From NCBI GenBank assembly GCA_030762935.1, contig CM060882.1:20217001-20281000 (forward strand): a stretch of DNA of 64,000 nucleotides, written 5' to 3'. This stretch comes from Hymenopus coronatus (Eukaryota; Arthropoda; Insecta; Mantodea; Hymenopodidae). A model generated the notes under the pieces. It saw nothing but the letters and a program-made list of their open reading frames with translations. It had not been told where the DNA came from and ran no database searches. The translations under genes were made by a program, and so were the position numbers. Numbering within the stretch: the stretch's first letter is position 1; the number at the start of each line of letters is the position of its first letter. This document shows positions 44,201 to 58,300 of this stretch, one piece after another.

Positions 44201-44996
44201 TAAGTGGAGAGATTTATATGCTCGGCTGACAAATGACTTGCAACTGACAACACTGCATGTTTTGCACATGGTGCAACAGGAACTGTCAAGTATAGAATGT
44301 GTTGGAAAAAAAAGGCCTCCTCCTCTGGTCTTTTGACTCTTTGCCAGAAGAAAAACTTTTCAAATGACATTCAAAACCCACTGTGCATGAACAGTAAATA
44401 GTTTCTGGAATGTTTGTAGACATGTATCTACAATGCAGAAACTGCAATATGTCTCCGTCAATGCTGCTGATATTCCAGTACAGCATTACATGGAATTTTT
44501 AAGTCATTATTTTTCAAAATCATTCACCTATATCCTGGATCAGCCAGTCAACTGTTTGAAAGTCAATACATAAAATTAACCTAAAAACATAAATGCTGTT
44601 TTAAGTATATTTTACACCTTATTATAAGACTCTTATAACCAAAAATAAGCATATTCAGTCTATGGTCATAAGCTAAGAAAACTAAAAAAAAGGCAGCTAG
44701 TCCCAAAATGCATGGACTGCACTAGATTAACAATTTAACAGTTTTAATAGCCCCAATTTTTACTTTTATAGAAGCTATATTGAAGAAACAAAGAATATTT
44801 TAATATCCTTATATTAATAGAATCTATATCCTATTCTCTACATATTAACCTTAACATCAAAATATAAATGAATAAACATTAACACATTTGATTGGTTTAT
44901 ATAATACAGAACATTTTTATCTAAGGTATGCAAATGAATAACCAAAGCAGCTGGCTTTACCTAATGTCAAGCTGCCAAAGTATATCTTATAAATGG

Positions 44997-45002
44997 TTTA
45001 TT
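44997..45002 (-). terminator. Possible poly(A) signal for the GARRE1-like gene
   Basis: AATAAA on the minus strand, about 367 nt downstream of the stop codon at 45369. It would give a short, plausible 3' UTR. No alternative was tested. Confidence 0.35.
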
Positions 45003-45368
45003 ATATCCTACAAAAGGAAAAGTTGTGGGAACACATTACTGAAGGAACTTAAGAATTTTTGGAGCAAACACTCAAAATCTTATGAGCACATACTCTAATA
45101 AAGTTTACTTAGTGATTGTCTTTTTCTGAGTTCATCAAGTTTGTCCATAAGAGGATAAAATAGAAGACACTCAAGGTTTCTTTAGCCTTATACATGTTCT
45201 GGGAGCATGTGATGGAACTTAAAACATTTCTCTGTATGACATGATTCATTATTTCAACAGTTTGGTAATATAAAATATGAGATGGCAGATAAAAGTTATT
45301 AATCCAACAATATAAATAGTGCTTACATGCATTATGATTAGAATTTCCTTTTTGTAAATATCGAGAAT

Positions 45369-45530
45369 TTAGCTATGGAAGTCTCTGTGGGGCATGGCTG
45401 TGGCAGAACTGCTGGCGGTGTTACTATCAGCAGAAGTTTGATTGTTTTCTCCTGGTTCTCCAAACTCGGGCAGTTTCATAAATGATAAATCACTGCCACT
45501 CCACATGGAGTATAAGTGAGCTCGTACTTC
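45369..45530 (-). CDS. GARRE1-like gene, last coding exon
   Basis: 54 codons including TAA, acceptor TTCTTTTGCAG, phase 0. Encodes EVRAHLYSMWSGSDLSFMKL, PEFGEPGENNQT and a Ser/Ala-rich end finishing RDFHS. The SMWSGSDL block is the best family-recognition motif in the gene. Confidence 0.82.
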   Translation of the reverse strand, partial: EVRAHLYSMWSGSDLSFMKLPEFGEPGENNQTSADSNTASSSATAMPHRDFHS

Positions 45531-48500
45531 CTGCAAAAGAAGAACAAAGTAATTAAATTCTAAACAAATCTTTGCAGATTATATTGATTTGGGTTCAGTA
45601 TGAATTGAATGGATTTATTTCTTTTACAACATACATAATTGAAATCACTATACAGCTTATCCCTATTACATACACAGACACCTCTTCCTGTCTGGTAAAA
45701 CAATCTATACATACATTTGAGTTGCCAGTGGTACAAATATAAGTAATCACCATGGTTACTAATATATTACACACCAGGTTCAGTATCTACTTAATTGTTA
45801 ACTCCCTTATATTTAAATATACCAATTTTCCTGATAGGCATCTTTCAATTTATGAATTTAGGATTTTAAAATTTCTCTTTTATATTTCTCTTTGGTCTTT
45901 CCTAATAATTCACCCATTTTCACGGAGTTCACTGCAGCTCTCGTGCAACTCTGGGTTCAGTAAATAAATACAGTTTAAAAAACTCCTTTGGACTTTCTCA
46001 CTGGTAAAAAGATTACTCTCTGAGACAAAAAATATAAATTAGAGGACTTCCTTTCACATTGGTGGCTGCATGTAATGTTGTATTGGTAGCTAATGTTCAA
46101 GCAGAAAGAGCAGTTCCTCACCTGCCACCATACATATGCTGATAAATTTCAGTTTCTCCTCTCCTCTCTGTGCTGCCGCAACATGAATCTATGTGCAAAT
46201 TCGAATTACATAAAATGCTTTATGATACATTATATTAAGTATGTTGTCTTAATTGAAAATCATATCCATAATCGTCGTTACAACTAAGCTGCCGCTATCA
46301 CCACCAAACACAGACATACCGGTACATTTCTGTTCTCCATTCTTTGTCTCTCTTCCACTCACAATGTGAATTTCTGTATAAAGTCAACACAGGTAAAAAA
46401 AAAAAAAAATTGCAATGTGTATTAGTATGTTTTCTAAATCGAAAATCATATCCATCATCGTCATTACAGTTATGCTGTCGCCACAGCCGTCGTTATGTTG
46501 TACCATTGCACCCAAACGTACATTTCCGTATTCCCCTCCGTCAACTGCCAAATTAAATTCTGAAAAATGGGAGTCGTTCTGCATGTTAACTAATTACAGA
46601 TTTTATCCAGAAGTTTTCGTTTTACTCTAAGAAATCTGTTTTGGAGAGCACTACACAAGAATTTCTTAAGGTACTTGACACCCTGTGTGTAGTGACACTG
46701 TTAGAGGGATACTAACCGCACCACCTTCTGAGCCTGTGGTAGACCGACTGTGCAAGGAGTGGCTTGAGGAGGAGTCTGTTGATGAGCTACTCTTCCTCGA
46801 GGCCAGAGCACCAGCATCCAATGTAGGAGGATAGAGGTCACCACCTGGATGACCCTCCTGTTCACTCCACCTAGAGCACACATTGTATCTTAACCATCCA
46901 ATTTGCTTTATTTTATATTATTTTAATTGCAAGTTCTTATTAAACTATACTCAATTTATAAACTATAAGGTGTCACATCATAAACCCTGGAAAAAAAAAA
47001 AAATCTTGTGTGTTCCATTCACATCTACATAACAAATTCTTGTTAAAAAGCTTATTCTTCTATCTGCTTCACAATAATTGAGATAAACATTAGCAGAAAT
47101 TGTCTTATTAGTTGCTTCCTTGTAAGTAGAAGGGAAATAAGGTGATACACTAGACTTAAGCGACAGACAAATCTTTTAAAAGCTGGTAGAAATCCATTTC
47201 TTTGCATAGCTGGGAGTTGCAAATTCCTGAATGAGAAAAGTTTTAAGTATTTTGAAACTGAAACAAATAACAATGAATAGCTTGCAAATGGCCAACTTCA
47301 CAAAAAATGTATATGACATAAGTTGTGTATTTTAATGAGATCTACATTTTTTGTGTACTAAGTTTTTGTCTATCTCTTGTGGTTCAGCAAAATTCTTTCA
47401 GAATAAAGAGGACTTCAGAGGCTATTCCCACAGAAATTAAGATATACATTTTTATTTGTCATGTAAATATCTTTAATATACAGTATTTTAATGAAAATTG
47501 TTAGAGCCATTTTTGAACAAACAAAACTTTTCAAAATTTTTCCATGTAAAGGGGATTTTCTTGGAAATCTTTGTGTCGCATCCTTGGAAGATACTACACT
47601 TAAGTACCAAGTTTGATATTTAACAGACTTCATTTTGAGCTGTCTCCAGCGGAGAACGATGGATTTTTTCAGGTGTAAACATCCTTAGCATGGCTTCCTT
47701 CGGATGGGAAGTAAAGTTGTTGGTCCCATGTCGTAGATTTATGGTACGTAAAAGAACCTCAAGTCTGATAGAGAGGCCTATGAACCAAATTAAGTAACCT
47801 TCCACACCCAATTTAAAATGGGATGCTGAGAACCATAGTAGTTAAAGAGTGCCTATAAATAACATACCATTTCCATTACACACGCACGCGGATGGACCTT
47901 TTTCCATGCTTTTTTCGGATTCAGGAGAGTCTAAAAGATATATTTCCAGTGAAATCTCAACATAACATTTTTTGGCAGAATACAATATCTTCTCTATCCA
48001 CATTGTACATGTGGGCTGAGAAAGTAATAAGGAGAGAGCTATTTCACTTAACACATTGCTTTTACTAACAAACAAGTTCCATGTTTGCAAGAATTGAACT
48101 CACACTGATGCTTCATGTTTCATGCTGGCCAACTAAGGGCAGTGAAACCTCTTCTGCTCCATGCTGTCCATCCAGTACATACCGGGTGGTTATAATTAAA
48201 CTTTCCCTACATAACAGTTTCTAGAAAAGAAACTTAGTTATAGCACGAGTACTAAACTTGGTAGTAAAAATGTCCACATTATGGGTCACAAGATTTCCAT
48301 GTTCCACAGTGCCACCTTCCACTGGTACTACAACTGGCCACTAGGCACCATAATTTCTGAACTCTGAATTCTGGGAGGAAATTAGATATAACAGTAAAGC
48401 CAGAAAAATTGATAAAAAACCAAGTTAATGAACTTTTCCAGGCGTTGTTAAATGTGCAATAGCACAGTAGAACCTCAATGATCTGGACCCCATTAGTCCG

Positions 48501-49272
48501 GAATTGTAAAACTGGTCAGCCGTTTAATATGTGACAACCTTCACTTGCGCTGCCTCCCATCAGTCTCAGTTAGTTGGTCACCTGTCTGTGCTGCAGCTAG
48601 TGGCAGGTCATGGACCTTCCCACGGTTGAAGATAATAATGAATATTACAAACATTTGAGACATCTGTGCAAGTTAATTATTAAAGAAATTAATATCAAAG
48701 GAAGACAACAAAAGAACAGCAGTTTATTCAAACCATTAATCACGTCACGTGATCAATGATGGTTTGCCTTGATTGCCAAGTTCTAATTCTATACTGCACA
48801 ACAACAATATCTTGTATACTAAATAACCTTTGTATTTCTTACATTTAAAACACGCATTCTTTTTACTGAACAGAGTGCTTAAAATGTATCTCGGCTCATT
48901 TCGGAGGTGATTTTGTTTCATCCGGACTTTCACTAATTCACACAAGCTAGAGCCCCAATTATACCGGATTAATGAAGTTCTACTTTTTCATTACATAGCC
49001 ATTACAATAACCAACTTACGACTTCGACCACTGTCAAAATCCTCGACTCAAAGACCACAAACTGCTAATAATTACTGATTTTGAGATTTTTATTTCTAAA
49101 TATAGCAAGACAGGCGACTTGATGTTGATGCAACAATTAGTTTCCCTTCTCCCTTCAACACTGCCAGCACACAAATCAAAACACTATTATTTCCTTCTAT
49201 GCATTGCCAACCCTTGCATATAACACATGAAATACTTGTACTTTACAAAAGTATATAAATAATAACAATAAT

Positions 49273-49307
<35 letters not shown>

Positions 49308-52300
49308 AGGAATAAGGAGATATCACATAATTGTGAAGGATTTAATTTCAGCTTTGGGAGTCCCATTCAATTCCAGGAGAGTTGACAACCCTAATAGTCA
49401 TGCTGATCAGACCAGTGTCAGTGCACTTGTTGATAGTTTCAACATGGGTTTACACAAACGGGGCAGATAGTTATTGGTGAAGCTCTCCTATTAAAACAAC
49501 AGTAATGCTGCAGCTGCACTTCAACATTATCGCCGGCCGAAAGGATTAGGAAGGGTCCTCCTTTCTCCACCTACTCTGCGGAACATGAATTTTGATTCAA
49601 CTGGAGAACTGGGTGTCACTCCAGGAAGAGGCTGATGACTGATTGTTGAACCACAAGTGGTTGAAGAAATTGCTGTTACTATGACAGACAACGCTGAGCG
49701 CAGTTGCAAATCGTCAAACTGTGTGCGTGAGGTATCATAACAGTTGAACATTCCGTGGTCTTATAAATACATTGGAAAGACAGTAAGAAATCTTGAAACA
49801 CACAATAAAGAACACAGAAGACACATCAAGTCAAGACAGCCGGACAAATCTGTAGTAGCACATCACTTTTGGGAAGCACACCATGAAATCAAACTCTTGA
49901 AAGAACTTTCAAATCTGTTTCAATTATCAGCATGGGAAAAAATCTACATCTGTAAATACCACCACACATTGATGAACATGAAGTTCCCCCCTAAGGATTG
50001 CTTAACAAGTCTCATTGCCTGCCCAACAGATGTCACCACAACCACAACCTGGAGGAATCCAAACCCATACAGTAGTGGTTCAATAGCTGAGGATGCAGGC
50101 AACGGTCCGCAAAGCAATTGTCCTGCACAATAAAAGTAAGTGAAGTGTGTGTTAATACGTACCACTTTAATTAATTCAATTTAATTATGCCTTCACTGTA
50201 AGCAGCTTCAAAATTATACAATTATAATAACCATAGTATTGATATGATGTAGCAGCACATTCAAACTGTTTCAATTGAACTGATTATTCATTATTTCTCT
50301 TCCCTACGTCCATGACAATGATCACTTTAAGTTTCATGAACATGCAATCAATCACTTTGCAAATAGAGACTATTAAATAGGGAAAGTTTAATTATTACTA
50401 CCCTGTACTTCCCTTAATTTTGTATCAATTTCAACTAAATTTAAAAAGTTTTGCTAAATCTTCTACAAAGTCTTTTTATATAAATTCTCAATTCTGTAGC
50501 TGCAAGTTATTTTGCACTTATAGACAAATGAATGAAGCAGTACAATAAGGGTTTTACAGTAGCAAAAGCACCTAAAAACCACATTCATGAGAAGTATAAA
50601 CCATATTAAGTAAAATGATAAACAATGCTCTGAAATGGAATATTTCACGTTGACATAAAATGGCAAGACGTACATGTTTGTGTGGGTATCTGGAGCATGC
50701 CAGCTGGCTCGGTGAACATGCTGCTGTCCCATCTGCTGAGGGGAGCTGCTCCCACGACGTGAAGTGCTACAGCTACCACCTACTCGCTCATCGGGCTGCA
50801 AGTTCTCACTCCAGCCACTGCAGTCGGGAGAGGGCCCATCATATCCACAACTGGTCAGAGTTACTCCTGAAATACATGCATTGCTTGCAACTAGCTGTAC
50901 ATCTCCTTGGCAAACTCAACATAATTATACCTATGTGCACAACATATCTATGCAATAATGTGACTTTACATACATGGTGTACACAAATGATTACAGAATT
51001 CCAAACTTTGTCGCTGACTGTTGTGCGCCAATATATCACCATTCATTTGTCTACCTCAGAGTCGGTCTGGATTAGCACCTGTGAAATACTTTATAAACGA
51101 CGTGTACATACCTCCGAAAAGTTCCTTTGATGCTCCTGGCTTTGCTCGTCCCTGTAGAACACAATTTGACTCTCACTGAGAGGGAAAAAGAATGACTGGG
51201 GTATGTAACACGGGGTAGACTTAAAAATAAAGGTACTTCATTTTAGGTTCCACTGAATTAATGCTTTTATTCTCCTTTGTTGCTTGTTGAGGCACTAATT
51301 CTACGAGAGACTCCCGGCATAGTAATTCTTGAAGACGTAGAAATATTAATAACTACTGCTATTTACTAAGGTCTTATTTTCGACGGTCATCATTACTCAC
51401 TGCGTACTTTCCTATTGCGCGACAATCGACTTGTGCGATAACTACAATATCTTGTGTAATAAAATCACATACTTATGCACCCGCGCTACTGCGTTCACAT
51501 ACGTACAACCTATAGCGTACAGCGTTCAGCATCACGCGTCTGTCACGAAGAATAAGCAGCAACAATAACAATAACCTAATTCCTTGTAAGCGCATCGCTT
51601 AAATACCTAAAATCTCCAATATTGAACTCATTCCTGATTGGCTGAAACGAAGTGCAAAAATAACGTTGCCATGTGATTAACTTTGTAAGTTGTTTGTATT
51701 CAACCCACGTGATTGCTCTTTATAATTAAAAAGTCCCTAGCTGCTAACTTTTAGGGGACAAACCTTTCTCTAAAAATTACCGTGTACTTATGTCTCTAAT
51801 GCTCTACAAAGACAATTGTGTTACTAACATTCACAAAGAAAGTAACCCTGGCATCACAATAGCAGCTTCTTCACCCTAAGGTTTCGTGATCTACAATCTG
51901 CTCAGTCTTGGCTGCTGAAGCATATATTTCCTATATGAAACCTATACAAAAATATTAATTAAACTAATAAAACACACAGCGGGCTAATATACTGTTGCAA
52001 TTTATATATTTTCTTGTTGTGCATAGTATAATTTTGAATATTCCTAATTTGAGGAAATAGAAGCTAGCAATTGTGATGCATATTCAATATAATAAGTGAA
52101 TTGGTAAATGGTAACACTACATCACTGAAAGTTCCACTTACTTGGATGCGTTTTGGGAATGGGGTATTGTACCCATTATCAACAATTCTCCAACTTATCG
52201 TGCTACTTCCGTTTCCTATCCAGGGGAGGCTGTAGATTGCTGGTGCTCTCTGGTGATGGAGTGATGAATCTCCCAAGGGTGGTTGTGGTGGAAATTATAA

Positions 52301-55300
52301 ATTCATTACATGGTCTTTGTGTTTATGTATATGAATCTTTTCCCAGGTTTCTAATTTCGTAGCTGCTTTTTATAGGTTTTAAAAGTTTTATACGGGTGTG
52401 ATGTCATGATTTGAGGGCTAGAAATGATGGACCACTGCTGATTTGTCTAACTGTTTATACCAACTCACTAATTATATAATTTTGAATAACTTAACCCTAC
52501 ATTGCATGGTGTTGACATTTGGCAACAAAGATTATTAATCAAAAGTTTTAGAATTTTTAGTGGGCTTCTTTTCTAATTTCGTATTACACTAACCTTCAAC
52601 AATAAAATGTTATTATAGCTGTTTTATATTGTAAAATATAATATTTTTGCAATAAAACTGTACTGCTTTTTTTAAATAATAAAAATCCAGTCAACTGTAA
52701 CCCCATCAGCATTGAAGCATGCCAGCACAGCATTTATTTTACTTGGGCGTTCCCCATCCTTTACAACAGGCAGATTTGACTGCAGTCGCTGGGATCTGAA
52801 CTTGCAACGTTTGGCATAGAATGGATGGCCAGTCCACTTCGTATTGCATTAAAGGATCATGATTATTCAAGTTGCTTCAGTTGTGGTGCCAGAGAAAGAG
52901 ATATAAAATCTGGTTTGTGAATTAGAGGAAGAATGGTATATTACAAAATAATTCATGCAATGTAAGGTTAAATTAGGAAAAGCTGTGGAAGTTACCATAG
53001 CACAAATTTAAATGTATCAAGGTCACTGAAGATTTTAAAAAAATCTGATGTTGCATTCACATGACTTTTTCTACCTATTCTGATAACCAACTTATTCTTA
53101 TAAATGATTATTCTTTTATTTACATCACGCTAATAGAGATAAGTATTTAGCAGAAATTGTCTTATTACTTAGTTCCTTGTAAGTAGAAAGGAAACAAGGG
53201 AATACATAAGGCTAAAACAATGGTCAAATCTTTTAAATACTGTCTTTATTTGATTGACATTGAAAAGATATATGAAACAAATGAGGACCTCCTGTTTGAG
53301 AAAAGTTAAGTATTTTAACATTGAAACCAATAACAGGGATTATCTCGCAAATAATATATAAATGTGAGGTTTTGTGTAGTAAGTGTTTCTCTAACTCTTA
53401 TGTTTACAGGTTATACAAACTTATCTAGAATGATGAGGTCTGCAAAGCCCATTACCAGAAAATGATATACATTTCATTTACCATAAAAATATCTTCAACA
53501 TATGAAAGTAGATTATTTCCCCACCCCCCAAATTAACATATTTTAATCAAAAAAGAATTAATGGCTGATTGGAAAGAGAGGGTAATGAGAGGAGGATAAA
53601 TGAATGGAAGATGGAGACCAGAACAGGTGATTGATTATAACACCTAATCTTTGAAAGGGGAAGACAGAAGAGACATAATAGTGCTTGTTATTAATAAATA
53701 GCTCAATGCATTTGTTTGTTCACAAAGATTTGTTTGTAAACATTTTTGTATTTTGTTTGTGGACAACTGCATTCATTGAGGCCTTACACTCTTATAGTCA
53801 TTTGTGTACACCCTGTGTAACTGCTTTAAATACAGATGCTACTTGCTTGAGAGAATGTACCAGGTAAATGCTGACTTGGATGATAGAGTTGTGTAGACTG
53901 CGTCACTCCTGGTCGACAGGAGAGCAGGTGAATCACTTCCTGCAGTTCCTCTTGGCTCGCAAGGGATGAGTGCCAAACTGAATCTGCACAGAAAACAAAC
54001 ACCAACCTCTAACATTTTGATAACACTAGCAAACATTTTGTACATTTTTATTTCCTGTACTGTTATTTGCTTTGTCAACATCTTCAATGCAATCTAAGTA
54101 ATCCTTGAAAATGTCAAAATATCTTCTTACAAATAATATGGTATTGTATTTCAATTGGTCGTCTCCTTAGTGCAGTGGTAGCGCAGCTGCTTACCAAACG
54201 GGAGACCTGGGTTCGATCCCCAGTACCGGCGTGGGAATTTTTCCCCTGCTGGGAGACCTGGCTCGGGGTGCACTCAGCCTCGTAAGGTCCCTGGGGGGCC
54301 AATTGAGGAGCTACTTGATGGAGAAGTAGCAGCTCCAGGTCATGAGGACCGCATTAACCGGCCGGGAGGGACTCGAGGCGCTGACCACGTCTCACCCTCC
54401 AATACTGCACCCCATTCATGACGTCTGTAGTGGACCGAGATGGGGGAAGCAGCGGCCAGGCGGTAGGCCAAGGTTCCCTGTGAGCTGTCGTGCCATGGAG
54501 TTCAATTGACATGTCAGATACTCCGACCAGTCACAAGAGTAAATTCTAACCTATATTTATCCTCTGTTTACTTTTGTGGTAACTTTGAATTGAATTTATT
54601 TTCATTTATTAATACAATTAGTTCTATGATACTAGAATATTTCTGAGTTGGGTTTGTAACACTCAAGTATCACTTACATATAATTTTTCCAGACTGATTT
54701 CGAAGCCATGTGGACTTCATTGTCGATGGTTATCAACTGAATTTCTACTGGATGTTCATATTGAGATGTGTCTGTCTCTAGTAACTGAGTGATAAATTTC
54801 CATAATGTGTTTGTGGCAGGAATTCAAAGTTGAACATGTGGCATTGATTTTTAATGATGTGCATTTTCTCTGCTGCATATATGGCAGGTTTTATAAGATG
54901 TATGTTTGGTTCTATTTTATGGTTGGTACACCAAAAGTGGTGTGCAACGGCTGATTTGTCAGTTTGTTTCTATTTTACTGCTCTCAAGTTTTCTTTAAGT
55001 CTTGTTTCAAGGTGTCCTTTTGTTTTACCAATGTAACATTTGTTGCAATCTGCACAATTTATTCTGTAGATTCCTGATTCTGTGTGTTCTGGGATTTCGG
55101 CCTTTAGGTTTCCTCAGGGAATTTTTTGTAGGCTGAACTTATTTTGAGGGGCGTATGATGTTACATTTTTTAAATATTCTAAAAAATATAAAATCACCAA
55201 ATCCAGAATACAAAAGATCAGGAATCTACAGAAATAAATTGCGCAGATTGCAACAAATTTTACATTGGGAAAACAAAAAAGACACCTTGAAATAAGACTT

Positions 55301-58300
55301 AAAGAGCACTTGAGAGTAGTAAAATACAAACTGTCAAATCAGCTGTTGCACATCATTTTTGGTCTACTAAACATGAAATAGCACCTAACATACACCTTAT
55401 AAAACCTGCCAGATATGCAACAGAGCTTGATGTCTGGGAGAAAATCTACATTGTTGAAAACCAATGCCATATAGTCAACTTTGAATTGCTGCCACAAAAT
55501 ATATTGCGGAGGTTCGTCACTCAGCCACCAGGGACCGTCACACCTCAACGTAGAACATTCTGTAGAAATTCAGTTGGAAGCCATCGATAATGAAGCCCAC
55601 ATGGCTTCGAAACCGGTCTGGAAAAACTATAAGCGATACTTAAGTGTTACAAACCTAACTCAAAATATCCTATTTTGTACCAAAACACCCTTTTATTAAA
55701 ATGGTTGTTCAATCATACTATTTTACAATCTATTGACCATAGAAACAAAATATAGCAATACTAAATACTAATGATGCCTCCTGAGTTGCTGTTTAACCAA
55801 GTGGCCTGAATAGTTTCAGTTTTGTGGTTATTCAACTATCCTGTATGTACAGAATAAATATGGATATAAAAATGCTGGGAAGAGTTAGTAATGGTAGAGT
55901 TTTAAATGCTTCCCTACATGAGCTGTTTATTGGCATTTTTGCAACGTATCTGATAGCTTGTTCTGTAATATAATTATTAAAATATTAAGTTAATGAGTTT
56001 TTAAATTCATTCATTTGTACTTTTAATGTGCAAAACTCATTCTTCATAAATTCTATTGTTGAGTCATTTTCATTTTTGAAATTTTAAAATTTATGAAATT
56101 AAATTTAATGAATGGAAATGACCATTATACCTTCAATGAAACGTTCATAACCATAATACTAGAAGAGAATAGATATTAATGTGCAGAGAGGCAACACAAG
56201 TGCTCATCAAAACTGTGAATTAAACTTAGTAATAACCTTTTTAATAAATTGCCTCTAGCTAATAAAATCATTTGCAAATTTACAGTATTTAAAAAAACAG
56301 TTTTGCATACTTGCTTCACCACTGCTTTTATTCTGTTAATGTTCATGGAAAGTTGTCAATAATTTAATATGAATTAAATTGTACATGTTATAATATTGCC
56401 CATTCAATCTTTGTACATAAATATAATTCTTTATAAACCCTGACTTGTCCTTATTGGATGTTCATTTAATTTGTAAATAATTACTGTAATCGCCTATAAC
56501 TGTAAGTTGAACAACTTGACTTGTCTTATATCATAGTACCCATATACAATGTATGATTTACAAATGACTGTGCAGTGGCCGAGTGGTTAAACCACTTGCC
56601 TCTTACCTACGTTTCTGGGTTCTCTACCAAGCAACCCCATGTGAGATTTGAGGTGGACAAAGAGGCGCAGGGGTGGGTTTTCTCTGGGTTCTCCAGTTTC
56701 CCCCAACATCACATTCCACCAGTACTCCATCTTCATTCTATGTATCATCAGTGCCATCGCCTGCAGAAATGGAAATGGCATGTTATTTATGGATGCTCTT
56801 TAACTACTTTGGTTCTCAGCTTTCCATTCTAAATTGGGCGTGAAACACCGCTTAATTTTGCTCAGAGACCTCTCTATCAGACTTAAGGTTCTTTTGCGTG
56901 CCTTAAATCTACGACATGGGACCAACAGCTTTATTTCCCTTCCGAAGGAAGCCATGCTAAGGATTTTTACACCCGAAAAAATCCATCATCCTCCGCCTGC
57001 AGTGTCACAGTAGTAAAGTGGCCGTTAAACACTACAAAAAAAAAAAGATTTGCATGATGAATAAATTATCTGACCATACCATCCCATCCCATCCATCTAT
57101 AATTTAAATAGATTTAATCTCTATGTTACCTGGTGTAGTAGAACGACTTCTATCTTGAGAACACGTTGAAGGAACAGCAAGCTTCGATGGTGGATTGAGA
57201 CGGCCATGCCACGCACTATGGTGCTCTGCTAGGCGAGAACTCTCCCAAGGCATTGACCAGCGACGCATTGTGCCATCGTTAGTTTCTCCGCTAACTTCTC
57301 CTGCAGCAGCTTCCGACCAGCGGCGCTGAGGACCTTGTAACGAGCAGAGGGGAAACTGTAGAGGGCTACGCACCAACGTGCGGTGATGGGAACCAGAAGG
57401 TGCAGGGGGAGGTATGGGGCTATAGAGCTGAGCGAAACACTGCTGGATGATGCCCACTATACAGTCTGCATTATGACGACCCATGGTGGTCTCGTTGGCC
57501 TGGCAACAGTTGGAGCTCGACATGGCCCCTAGGAAGTCACAGCACGCCACACAAAACTGGTAATGTAGGTTTATAAACGTCATCAAGCTTCGACATATCA
57601 CTTGCTGCAACATACATGGACAGTCCAGTAAATGTAATTCAGTTTTACTTAGTTTTGCATTCACTGATTAATGCTGAAAAACATACTAACAATTAAGACC
57701 TACAAATTATATACATCTTTTCCACATTGACTGTGTCCTTTCATTATGGTATGTATGTACAATATTTTAAACCATTTTTAATAAATGTGTGATATGTATA
57801 AAGACAAGTTTTGTCTATATCTAGCACTTTTTACTTTCTCTATTTACTTATAATAAGTAGTGGAAGTATTTACAACCCATCCAAAAGTTTGATACCGAAA
57901 TTTCACCAAAAATATATGTTTTAAAGTTCCTATAACCCTAAAAAAGTATTTTAAAAAAACAGAGAGAGAGAGAGAGAGAGAGAGTGTGTGAGGGAGGGAG
58001 GGAGTGAGTGAATGTGTGTGTGTGTGGACAGCATAGCTCAAAAACGAAAGGACCGTTAAATACCAAACTTGGTATTTAGGTTTGGTATCTTCCAAGGATG
58101 TAGTCGCCCTCCGTGGTGTAATGGTTACCATGCTGACTTCATATACCCAAGGTCGCGGGTTCAAACCCAGCGGAGGACGATGGATTTTTTCGGGCATAAA
58201 AATCCTTAGCGTGGCTTCCTTCGGAAGGGAAGTAAAGCCGTTGGTCCCGTGTCGTAGATTTACGGCACATAAAAGAACCTGAAGCCTGATTGAGATGCCT

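Larger units (their letters stand above)
48182..50404. mobile_element. TIR element with nested insertions, unassigned
   Basis: Inverted ends: CGGGTGGTTATAATTAAACT then TTCCCTA at left; reverse complement of the right end AGGGTAGTAATAATTAAACT then TTCCCTA. TA-like flanks are present on both sides. At 2.2 kb it holds a Tigger-like MITE, a (CAA)n tract (about 49276-49307) and a PLE GIY-YIG fragment. No transposase was recognised. Confidence 0.5.

Noticed and set aside
54158..54235. Possible tRNA gene (GTAGCGC, GGTTCGATCCC)
   Set aside because: Same reasons; a second identical-architecture copy and TSD show it is a SINE.
58106..58180. Possible tRNA gene with A and B boxes
   Set aside because: No acceptor-stem closure or tRNA 3' end; the sequence continues into a dispersed body with a target duplication, so it is a SINE head.
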